A stretch of DNA of 64,000 nt from Rhodospirillales bacterium. Its GTDB lineage: Bacteria; Pseudomonadota; Alphaproteobacteria; Rhodospirillales; JAPHRK01. The stretch is from the NCBI GenBank assembly GCA_026196105.1, contig JAPHRK010000024.1, positions 124,001 through 188,000 on the forward strand, read 5' to 3'. Positions 17,203 through 26,100 of the stretch are shown piece after piece. Below the pieces are notes generated by a model that made no database searches, was not told the origin of the DNA, and saw only the letters and a list, made by a program, of their open reading frames with translations. Numbering within the stretch: the first letter of the stretch is position 1; each line of letters opens with the position of its first letter. The translations under genes were made by a program, and so were the position numbers.

Positions 17203-18954
17203 ATGACAAATATCTTGATGATGAAGGTCCCGACATTCGAATATCCTGAGGATGTCGAGGCAACCAGTGTTGCGGAACAGGCAACCTTTTCCTGGACGCT
17301 ATCGTTGGCTATGGCCAGTGTTGCCGGATTTGTAGAAAGCTATTTCAAGGGTACTTATACTCTTGAACAATTCGACATGAATGGTGTTGTTGCCGGGGTG
17401 ACGGGATCACTGAACGAGTTAGGTGATAAAACCCTCGAAGCAGCCGCTAAGAAGATTAGAGAAACAGATTTTGATGTTTTTGCTGTATCGGTTCAATTTC
17501 TCTTTAGCCAGCAATACGCTGATGAAATCATCAAGATGGCAAAGAAGAAAAACCCCAATGCAACAGTTGTTGTGGGCGGTGGGTTTGCAACAATTTTTCC
17601 AGACAATGCGATTAATAAGCCCGATGTCGATTATGCGGTTATCGGTGAAGGCGAACATACATTCGTCCATATTCTGAACAAAATTTGTGGAATTGACGAC
17701 CCTGAATTTATAGAAAAATGGCATTTTGACGGATATGCGGAAAAGTTGGCCGATGGTTCTGTGATGCAAGTACCCAAAAGTCAATTCTTGCAAAATTTAG
17801 AGGACCTGTCCCAACCGCTTTGGAACAAGGCAGACTACGACAAACTTCTGGGAATTAGTGTGAATGCTAGTATTCCTATTATGGCATCTCGTGGTTGTCC
17901 GATGGGCTGTAGTTTCTGTTCGACCCATTTAACATGGGGGAAGCCTGTGCGTTTCCGTCCGGCGGAAGAGGTCGTCCGTGAAGTTATGACGGCCTATGAG
18001 CGATACGGTTTTAAGGGCTTTGGCTTTATTGATGACAATATTACTTTTAACAATGACTGGTTTGTTGATTTTTGTGACAAGCTTGCGGCCGTGAAACCAG
18101 ACGATATCAAAATTACTTTTAGTAATTTTGATATGCGTTTTCTTAATACGGCAGTTCTCCGGGGGCTGAAGAAAATTGGTGTTACAACCATTTCAATTGC
18201 AACGGAATCAGGTACCAAAGAAGTGCAGCGTGAAATCAGCAAAAAGCTGAACCTTGACCGGGTTCGCAAGGTTGTGAAGGAAGTTCAGGCTGAGGGTATA
18301 TATATTCATAACTGCTTTGTTATTGGTTTTCCAAATGAGACGATTGAGCAGATGCATGAAACAGTTGCTTTTGCTCGCGAACTTAAAACAGAGTCCATTC
18401 AGATGTGGCCCGTATTCCCGTTCCCAGGAACGAGACTTCACGATGAAGCCGACGCGCTAGGGTTTATCACTTTTGATGAAGAAGATTATGGATCATTGCG
18501 CTATCGGAAGGGGGGGATTCAGTCTCCAAATTGGGATGTTGAAACGGTAAAAGAAATCGCTTACGACGCCATTATCGAGATGAATTTCTTGTCAACGCCC
18601 TATTACGACACGCAAGAGGGTCGACTCATCCTAAAAGGTCGAGTGAATGGCGTAGCTCAAAATATTGATGGGCACGTTATGGCGAATATCGTGAGCGGAT
18701 ATTTGGATGCCAATTTTTATGGGAATGAAGAGAGCCGCAATTCTTATTATGGGCATGCTTGCACTCTCTTGCTTGAAGAAGATTGTCTGTTTAATCGCTA
18801 TATGAAACTAGATTACCCCGCGATTAAAGATTTCTCCGCTTGGGTTGAGGCCAATTGCCCAGAAGTGTTTCATCAAATATTTGTACTAGATATAGCAGGT
18901 GCAAAAAAGATTTCTATTGGTCAGAAAATGACGGCTAGTCAGGTTAGCGTTTAA
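17203..18954 (+). CDS. B12-binding-domain radical SAM protein
   Basis: A 583-residue protein from ATG 17203; a GTG at 17155 would add 16 unlikely residues. The N-terminal half looks like a cobalamin-binding fold (VVVGGGFATIFP, YAVIGEGEH), followed by a radical SAM core with CPMGCSFC starting at residue 232. IATESGTKEVQ and VIGFPNET are typical of the B12-type (BchE/MiaB-like) class. Such enzymes methylate unactivated carbons or carry out other radical reactions on sugars, lipids or antibiotics. It is followed by a second radical SAM gene after 68 bases. The product could be a C-branched or otherwise modified sugar, but this is inference. Confidence 0.86.
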   Translation: MTNILMMKVPTFEYPEDVEATSVAEQATFSWTLSLAMASVAGFVESYFKGTYTLEQFDMNGVVAGVTGSLNELGDKTLEAAAKKIRETDFDVFAVSVQFLFSQQYADEIIKMAKKKNPNATVVVGGGFATIFPDNAINKPDVDYAVIGEGEHTFVHILNKICGIDDPEFIEKWHFDGYAEKLADGSVMQVPKSQFLQNLEDLSQPLWNKADYDKLLGISVNASIPIMASRGCPMGCSFCSTHLTWGKPVRFRPAEEVVREVMTAYERYGFKGFGFIDDNITFNNDWFVDFCDKLAAVKPDDIKITFSNFDMRFLNTAVLRGLKKIGVTTISIATESGTKEVQREISKKLNLDRVRKVVKEVQAEGIYIHNCFVIGFPNETIEQMHETVAFARELKTESIQMWPVFPFPGTRLHDEADALGFITFDEEDYGSLRYRKGGIQSPNWDVETVKEIAYDAIIEMNFLSTPYYDTQEGRLILKGRVNGVAQNIDGHVMANIVSGYLDANFYGNEESRNSYYGHACTLLLEEDCLFNRYMKLDYPAIKDFSAWVEANCPEVFHQIFVLDIAGAKKISIGQKMTASQVSV

Positions 18955-18955
18955 A

Positions 18956-19003
18956 GCTGTTTCATTTGGGGCGATGTGGATGCGTTCCAGTTTCTGAAAT
19001 AGC
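18956..19003 (+). other. Inverted repeat between two radical SAM genes
   Basis: GCTGTTTCA at 18956-18964 and TGAAATAGC at 18995-19003 form a 9-bp stem with one G-U pair around a 30-base loop. It starts one base after the stop codon and ends 19 bases before the next ATG. No T-tract follows. It could be an mRNA-processing or translational control structure. Confidence 0.4.
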
Positions 19004-19022
19004 AGATAGTAAGGTTTACTAA

Positions 19023-20096
19023 ATGGAATACGTGAATATTAATTCGGTTGTTGATGCGGACAATGTTCCTGAAGCAGAAAAGAAAGAGCTTCTTGACCGT
19101 TACAGCGAAGAAATTTCAACTGATAAAGTGATGACGACAAGTAAGCTGGAGCTATTGAGAGGTCAGGAGATTATTGATGTTGCCCGCGCCCAAGGTGACA
19201 AAATCGTTCCCCTTCGTCGGGTTGAACTCATTAAAGAGACTGAGAATTTTCCAAAGCGGGTATTGTTAGAGTTAACTACAGCTTGCAATTCCGATTGTAC
19301 GATGTGCCCTAGAAATGTTTTGACCAGAACTATCCAGCATATGGATACTGAGCTGGCCATGCGTACAATAGACAGTCTGGCTTCTGTTGGGATAAGTGGT
19401 CTTTGGCTATACAATATTGGCGAGTCCTTACTCCACCCGAAATTCTATGAAATTCTTGAATATTGTCGTCAATACGACAACTTAGGTCCTCTGTGGTTGA
19501 GTACTAATGGCGAAATTTTGGATGATGCACGTATTGAGTTGCTGTTGGATTATCCCGTCGATATTCTGAATTATTCTGTCAATGCCATGAGTGAGGAGAC
19601 CTTCAAAAAGGTTTCACCAGCTCTAAACTTTGATCATGTTCAAAAAAATATCCACACCCTTATCCGTCGTAAAAGAGAAAAGGGTGTTAACTACCCCCTT
19701 ATCCGGACCCAGATGATAGAGATGCCTTCCGTTTCAGGTGAAATTGAAATGTTCCTGGAAGAGTTTGGCGATAAAGCGGATATCTTAAGCATTAACCAGC
19801 TTGAAATTTTCTCCCAGAACGTTCCAGCAAATGTCGAAAACCAAGAAGAATCAAAAAACAAGGTCATTGATGTTTGTAATCGACTTGATCGTGAAGACTT
19901 CTTTATCTTCGCTGACGGGTCTGTGTCTTGTTGTGATACTGATTTTAACTGCACTTTGAATATCGGCAATGTCCGGGAGAATACGGTTCAGGATATTTTC
20001 CTTGGACCTCAGTATCAGAATATGAAATCCCTCTATAAAGAGGGCCGCCTTCATGAAGTTGATCTTTGTGCTAAATGTCGAGATTTTGATCTGTAA
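19023..20096 (+). CDS. Radical SAM/SPASM protein
   Basis: A 357-residue protein with a non-catalytic N-terminal stretch of about 70 residues, then the cluster motif CNSDCTMC from residue 88. The C-terminal part (SVSCCDTDFN, LCAKCRDFDL) fits a SPASM or twitch auxiliary-cluster domain. AAGG lies about ten bases before the ATG. It is similar in plan to the protein at 4453 but too diverged to call a recent copy. It lies between a B12-type radical SAM gene and pseF, so it probably acts on a nonulosonate precursor or its acyl group. Confidence 0.86.
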   Translation: MEYVNINSVVDADNVPEAEKKELLDRYSEEISTDKVMTTSKLELLRGQEIIDVARAQGDKIVPLRRVELIKETENFPKRVLLELTTACNSDCTMCPRNVLTRTIQHMDTELAMRTIDSLASVGISGLWLYNIGESLLHPKFYEILEYCRQYDNLGPLWLSTNGEILDDARIELLLDYPVDILNYSVNAMSEETFKKVSPALNFDHVQKNIHTLIRRKREKGVNYPLIRTQMIEMPSVSGEIEMFLEEFGDKADILSINQLEIFSQNVPANVENQEESKNKVIDVCNRLDREDFFIFADGSVSCCDTDFNCTLNIGNVRENTVQDIFLGPQYQNMKSLYKEGRLHEVDLCAKCRDFDL

Positions 20097-20126
20097 TCAA
20101 GTTATTCAAATATAAAGAGCATGAGC

Positions 20127-20825
20127 ATGATTAGACGACTTGCAATCGTCCCAGCGCGAGGTGGGTCCAAAAGATTGCCCGGAAAAAATATTAGAGATTT
20201 CTGTGGCAAACCGATGATTGGTCATATTCTGGATGCTGCACAGCAATCAGATTTGTTTGAGGTGATCCACATATCTACGGATAGTGAAGAAATTATCAGA
20301 ACAGTTGAAGCCCTAGGGTATGGCGTTGATTTCCCACGTCCCGCCGAACTTGCCGATGACCACACACCCTTGATGCCAGTTTTGAAGTGGGTTGCTGAAA
20401 CCTACCGAAATCGAGGTCAAGAGTTTGATGAAATTTGGCTTTTGATGGCTTGTTCTCCATTGGTAGAAGCAGAAGATTTAAAGGCAACTGCCGATCTGTT
20501 GGAGACAACGCAGCGTAAAATGGCTGTGCTTCCCGTTTGTGCTTATCCAGCACCCACGGAATGGGCTTATGAAAAAGCAGACAATGGAAAGTTGGTTCCC
20601 GTTGAAAAAGGAATGTTCGCTGTCCGCTCCCAAGACCTTAAAGAAAAATACTTTGATACTGGGACCTTTGTTGCCTATCCCGCCAGCAATGTTTTACAAA
20701 GTGACGGTGCTGGTAGTGATGCTGGTTTCATCGGTCAAGTTTTACCGCGGAGTAAAGCCGTTGATATTGATGATGAAGATGGCTGGAAGCTCGCCGAAAC
20801 CCTTTTTCGTGGAAGATCGCTCTAA
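20127..20825 (+). CDS. pseF: CMP-nonulosonate synthetase, PseF
   Basis: A 232-residue cytidylyltransferase. The N-terminal signature IVPARGGSKRLPGKNIRDF binds CTP, and IHISTDSEEI and WLLMACSPLV follow the NeuA/PseF pattern. It activates pseudaminic or a related nonulosonic acid as the CMP-sugar for transfer. Two ATGs are possible, 20121 and 20127; 20127 is chosen because AGAG at 20116-20119 is seven bases away. The PseH-like gene follows after 15 bases, and a large putative transferase follows that. Confidence 0.9.
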   Translation: MIRRLAIVPARGGSKRLPGKNIRDFCGKPMIGHILDAAQQSDLFEVIHISTDSEEIIRTVEALGYGVDFPRPAELADDHTPLMPVLKWVAETYRNRGQEFDEIWLLMACSPLVEAEDLKATADLLETTQRKMAVLPVCAYPAPTEWAYEKADNGKLVPVEKGMFAVRSQDLKEKYFDTGTFVAYPASNVLQSDGAGSDAGFIGQVLPRSKAVDIDDEDGWKLAETLFRGRSL

Positions 20826-20840
20826 CTTGTTGGTAGAAAA

Positions 20841-21368
20841 ATGACAAACCTAGCCGGTGCAAGTACTCCAACCTTGACGATTGAACCTGGGGCAACATTA
20901 AAAGCCATTCAAGAAGAGGATGCACAGCAGGGGTATGTTGATGGACTGAACGATCCCGAAGTCTCATCCTATCTGATTACCCCAAATAAGGGGAATGAAA
21001 CTCTTGAAACCGTTCGAAGTTTTGTTCGGGCGTGCTGGGACTCTCCATCTGATTTACTTATTGGCCTTTTTGTCAACCAAGGACACCGGGGAAATGTGCG
21101 TCTACATGATATTGACGATAAGTCAGCCTGGATTGGGATAGCTCTTTTTGACCGGTCGGTCTGGGGGCAAGGATGGGCTGTTCGATCCCTAACAACGGTG
21201 TGTGATTATGCCGCAGAAGAGCTTAATCTTGAGAAAATTTATGCCGGAGTGGACACACGTAATGACCGGTCGGTTAAAACTTTTACAAATGCTGGCTTCA
21301 AACCGTGTGAAATCGAAAATCACAAGCCGCGCGGCGATTTCGATCAAGTATGGGTTTTACAAAAATAA
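20841..21368 (+). CDS. pseH: GNAT N-acetyltransferase, PseH-like
   Basis: A 175-residue GNAT protein of the RimJ/RimL type. IGIALFDRSVWGQGWAVRSL spans the acetyl-CoA loop (here G-Q-G-W-A), and VDTRNDRSVKTFTNAGF is the C-terminal GNAT signature. No other acetyltransferase sits among the pse genes, so this one is the best candidate for acetylating the 4-amino group made by PseC. The symbol rests on position and fold; substrate evidence is lacking, and transfer of another acyl group cannot be excluded. Confidence 0.78.
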   Translation: MTNLAGASTPTLTIEPGATLKAIQEEDAQQGYVDGLNDPEVSSYLITPNKGNETLETVRSFVRACWDSPSDLLIGLFVNQGHRGNVRLHDIDDKSAWIGIALFDRSVWGQGWAVRSLTTVCDYAAEELNLEKIYAGVDTRNDRSVKTFTNAGFKPCEIENHKPRGDFDQVWVLQK

Positions 21369-21419
21369 ACAGTGGCACTGTTGTGTTCCTACAACCGAGT
21401 AAACAAAGTCGTTCCATCA

Positions 21420-23057
21420 ATGAGCTTATTTAAGTTAAAACAAAGGGCATGTACCTGGTTTGCGGTGCGCGCTCGACAGAGTCATTTTAAAAAGCTCCGA
21501 CGGCGGGTTGAGGCTTGGAATGCCCTTCAGGAAAGGCACGACCTCAATTCCAATATGGAATTGTTACGCAAGATTTGCCAAGTTGATTTAGGTCTTCCAA
21601 AATCAGCAGGGGCGATGATGGTTCCTGCAGCGGATTTAGAGCATCTTGATTTAGCATTACGTCAAATAGTTATGCGAAGCACTATTTATTCTAGTTTTTT
21701 GCCAGTTTTGATGTGTCACTCTAACCGTCCCGAGGAGAAAATCGCTCAACCTTTGCCTCCAGCTTGGCGCCAAGCGATGGAGAGGGAGGGAGTAAATTTC
21801 GACTATTTTTGGTCGCGTTTTAATTGGCTCCAGTATCAGTTAGAGTTTTTCTTTTTCGGCTTAAAGCGTGCTACGCAGCTGCTAAGAGATTGTAGGCGGC
21901 TACCCTCTGCGCCTGAAAAAGGCTATGCTTTGTTGATGAATATGCCTCTCAGTGGTGTTCCCAGCCAACTAGGGGCCGAAGGCGAGGATGCGAAGTTTGT
22001 CTCGTGGTATTCAAAGAGCAAGCTACACCAGAGAGAGGATTCTGAGCTGATTTGGGTTCACATCCCTGGGGCTCAAGGAGAGTCTAGGGGAGACAATTTG
22101 CAGATTGTCAGTCGACCCGTTCCGAAATTTGAAAGTACAGTGCAGGTCCTTAAGTTTGCCTTAGAAGCGACAAGGCTAACATTGATTGCTGCTGGTGGAG
22201 GGCTTATAGGTCGGTGGTGGACCTCGGTGCTATTCGAAGATGCAGTACAGGCAGCCTACTTTAGAATACTAGGTAAAGACAAACTCGCAAAAAGTTATGT
22301 TTTTGTGAACTCTGACTGGGGACGCCGCCCTCTTTGGACCCATTTTGCGGAAAGGAATAAAAGTCGTATTATAATGGCTTGTTATTCTGCAAATATGGAA
22401 CCCAATCGTTGGCGTGACGGATCTGCGACCCCCGTTGACCCGGGCATACAGTTAACATCTTGGCCTACAATCGCTGTGTGGGATAATGAGCAGGCTGAAT
22501 TTTTGCATAATGCTGTTGAGCATCGTGAGATAGATACAGAAGTTGTGGGGCCAATTCCGCTCGGCGATAGTGGGGCTCCCTTACCAAGTGTTCCCAAAAA
22601 CAGTGTGGCCGTCTTTGATGTATCAATATATCGTCCCGTTTGGAATGCCTGGAAGGGACTCCTTGCCCCCTATTATTCCTTTGAGACAGTTTCTCGTTTT
22701 CTGATTGAAGCCCATCAAGCGATTACGGCGAGTGGATGTACAATGGTAATCAAGAGTAAAAGGAACATTGGTACGAATGCAGATAGGCGGTACACGGATT
22801 TAGTGGAACAACTTTCCAAAGAAGATAATGTTTTGGTCGTTGATCCAGACCTCAACGCCGAAAGGTTAGTGAAGGAAGTTGATGCGGTTATCGCAATTTC
22901 TTACAGCAGCACGGCTATACTCGGGCAATATGCTGGAAAAACGACTACTTACTTTGATCCATTAGGCAGTTTAAAGACAAATAATGGGTGGAAACATGGC
23001 GTTCCTGTATGCGAAACGGTGGAAGAACTAACGACCTGTCTGAGAGATAGAACGTGA
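21420..23057 (+). CDS. Large putative surface-carbohydrate transferase
   Basis: A 545-residue soluble protein without clear membrane segments. The C-terminal third looks like half of a GT-B glycosyltransferase: VVIKSKRNIG, then DAVIAISYSSTAILGQYAGK, a pattern seen in Kdo- and sialyl-transferase-like proteins and the polysaccharide PFTS-motif group. The N-terminal two thirds are not recognised. Its place right after pseF and the PseH-like gene suggests that it transfers the CMP-activated nonulosonate. ATG at 21420 is preferred; a GTG at 21372 is in frame. The protein at 37705 shares the C-terminal plan. Confidence 0.62.
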   Translation: MSLFKLKQRACTWFAVRARQSHFKKLRRRVEAWNALQERHDLNSNMELLRKICQVDLGLPKSAGAMMVPAADLEHLDLALRQIVMRSTIYSSFLPVLMCHSNRPEEKIAQPLPPAWRQAMEREGVNFDYFWSRFNWLQYQLEFFFFGLKRATQLLRDCRRLPSAPEKGYALLMNMPLSGVPSQLGAEGEDAKFVSWYSKSKLHQREDSELIWVHIPGAQGESRGDNLQIVSRPVPKFESTVQVLKFALEATRLTLIAAGGGLIGRWWTSVLFEDAVQAAYFRILGKDKLAKSYVFVNSDWGRRPLWTHFAERNKSRIIMACYSANMEPNRWRDGSATPVDPGIQLTSWPTIAVWDNEQAEFLHNAVEHREIDTEVVGPIPLGDSGAPLPSVPKNSVAVFDVSIYRPVWNAWKGLLAPYYSFETVSRFLIEAHQAITASGCTMVIKSKRNIGTNADRRYTDLVEQLSKEDNVLVVDPDLNAERLVKEVDAVIAISYSSTAILGQYAGKTTTYFDPLGSLKTNNGWKHGVPVCETVEELTTCLRDRT

Positions 23058-23168
23058 GAAAGTCTACAGGATGTGTAATCCATACAACTCTCTCTTCCAC
23101 TTCCCGTTGCTAATTGCTTTTTCAGAAGGCATAAATGGCAAATTACTTATTTTGGTCGAGGCTAAATA

Positions 23169-26100
23169 ATGCGGTTTCTGGTTATTGGTGAAACATCGCT
23201 GCTGATCCGATGTGTCAATTATTTGTTGGAAAAAGAAAATACTATTGTGGGGTGTGTTTCTGGTGATGTAGAAATTAGCACGCAATTAGCTGGATATGAA
23301 TTCAAAACAGCACCCAGCCTTCAGGACTTTTCAGTAGATGAAGAGTTCGATTTCCTCTTGAGTATCGTCAACTATGCAACCATTCCAGAGGAACTCCTAA
23401 AAAAGGCCAAAATAGCTGCCATCAATTTTCACGATGGCCCACTGCCAAAGTATGCTGGAATAAATGCGACGGCTTGGGCCTTGGCAAATCAAGAGATCAG
23501 GCATGGGGCATCATGGCACCTCATGACCGAAATAATAGATGCAGGTGACGTTCTCGTTCAAAAGACATTTCCGCTTTCAAGGGATGATACTTCTTTTTCG
23601 GCTAATCTGCGTTGTTTCCAGACAGCTTATGACATGTTTGTTGAACTGGAAGCCAAACTGGCAAAGGGGGATGTTAATGGACAGGTTCAAGATCTCTCCA
23701 AACGAAGCTACTACGAAATGTATAAGCCTTTGCCTAATGGAGGGGTCATTGACTGGGATAAAGAAGCTTCCGAAGTGGAAGCTCTGTTTCGGGCAACTCA
23801 ATTTGGTGCCGGGCATCCAAATACGTTCGGTACGCTGAAGATTAGCGTTGGCAAACAGCTCTTGATGCCCTTGAACATGGAGATTCTTTCGCAAGAGGAT
23901 GATGATGTTAGCAATACGGGAGCTCTGATAAAGATAGAAGACGATTCCCTCATTGTTAAGACCAAGAAGGATTATCTTCGCCTATCTGATTTACGCTATC
24001 TGGATAATCAACTTTGCCAAATTGCCAGCTTGGTTGAAAACGGTGAATTGATTATTGGACAACAACTGAGTGAAGAAACGACTGAGAGCCCACTTCCGTT
24101 TTCCAGGAGGTATGAAAAGTACTGGGTTAAGAAAATTGTAGGTTGCGACGTGCCGACCGTTCCTTTTCCATCTGCTAAGTTTGATGATAATTGGTTCGGT
24201 GTTGGCCAGTTTAATGTTCAATTGGGCAAATCAGAAATTCTGGCTGCTTTTATTGGTTGGCTTGATCGAGTTACAGCAGAGGATAATGAAAGATTATCAC
24301 TCTGGTATTCTTCGGAGAAATTGGTCAAATCAAACCACCTTTCCCCTATTGTCCCGTTGATCTTTGAGATTGAAGAAGACGTTTCCTTCCCTTCAATTGT
24401 AAGCTCGGTTGAGGAAGTTCTTGCCTCCGCTGAGAAACGAGGAACTTTCCTGCAGGATGTATATGCAAGGTTTCCAAACTTAGCCAACCGAAACGGTAAC
24501 CCTAAAATTCTCGTAACGGAGAACCTTAGCCGGCACCAACTAGAAGTTTTTTCCAGGAAAAATGCTTCATTGCTGACGGTTAATATCTGTACGAAGAAGG
24601 ATGTGGGTAAGTTTGAATTAGATATTTTTACTGTAACTCTTCCGCAGTTCCAAGAAACAGTAAAAGAACTTTTCGTTAGTTTTCGAACCCTATTGGCAGC
24701 TGTTGCTGATAATCAGAATGTAAACTTGAACGAGTTGCCGCTTTTGTCCGCTGAAACTCAACGGTTGCTGGACGGGTTTAATAAAACAGATCGCACTGAT
24801 ATTGATTTGAGCGAAACGGTTGTTGATTGGTTTGATCGTTCAGTAAAAAAATACTCTTCCTCGACGGCCTTAAAATTTAAAGATCAAACCCTGACCTATC
24901 AGGAGTTTGATCAACGCTCAGCTGCTCTTGCGCGCTGGCTAAAAGTTAAAGGATGTCGCCCCGGTGATACCGTCGCAGTGATGTCACAACGTAGCATTGA
25001 GTTACTTGTTGGTATTTGGGGTGTATTAAGAGCGGGGGCAGGATATATGCCCATTGACCTAGATGCCCCTGAAGAGCGCCTTAATAGTATTTTTGCGGCT
25101 GCAAGCTGCAACATGGTCGTTGCTCAATCGCAAAGCCTTTCCAATCGCCTTGATGGATTTAAGAACATTCAGGTGCTTGATCTGGAAGGATGTAATTGGG
25201 ACGAAATTGGTTGTGCCTACGCTGATCAAGAATTGCCTCAAACCAAGCCTGAAGATCCGTCCTACGTCCTCTTTACTTCTGGGACTACTGGGGTGCCCAA
25301 AGGGGTGAAGAATACCCATAAAGGGCTGTTAAATCGTTTGATTTGGTACCGGGAATATTTGGACCTTTCTGCAGAAGATATTTTCCTACAGAAAATTGCT
25401 TACACATTTGATGTGTCGGTATCTGAACTGAGCTTGCCCTTTATGATAGGGGCTACTCTGGAAATTGCGGAACCTGAAAAACATAAAGATCCTGAATATA
25501 TCTACGAGACAATCAGGGACAAGAAAATCACGCTTTGTCATTTTGTGCCGACACTGCTTGATTCATTTCTTGAGTATCTTAGGACTAAATCGATCGAAGA
25601 AAGGGCCGAAAGCCTTGCTTCTTTGAAGCATGTTCATTGCAGTGGTGAAGCTTTAATCGAACAAAGCCGTGTCGTTTTTAATGAACTATTACCTCAAGCC
25701 TATATGTATAATATGTATGGGCCTGCTGAAGCCGCTATTGAAGTGACTTTTTGGAAACTCCCCAAGTCTGAAAAAACTCATCGTGTCCTCGTTGGTCCAG
25801 CGGTTCCTAACACGCAGCTTTATGTCCTCGATAAAGCCGGGAGGCAAATGCCGCCTGGCGCGATGGGGGAACTCTTTATCGGCGGTGTTCAACTAGCAGA
25901 AGAATATGTCGGTAGGCCAGATTTGACTGCAGATAAATTCATTCCTAACCCCTTTGGCGACGGTAGACTGTATACTACTGGTGATGTTGCACGTCGGCTA
26001 GTTGACGGCAGTATTGATTATATCGGACGAGCTGATACACAGATTAAACTGGGTGGCGTGCGAATTGAGCTCGAAGAAATTGAGACGGTATTGCGTAAGC

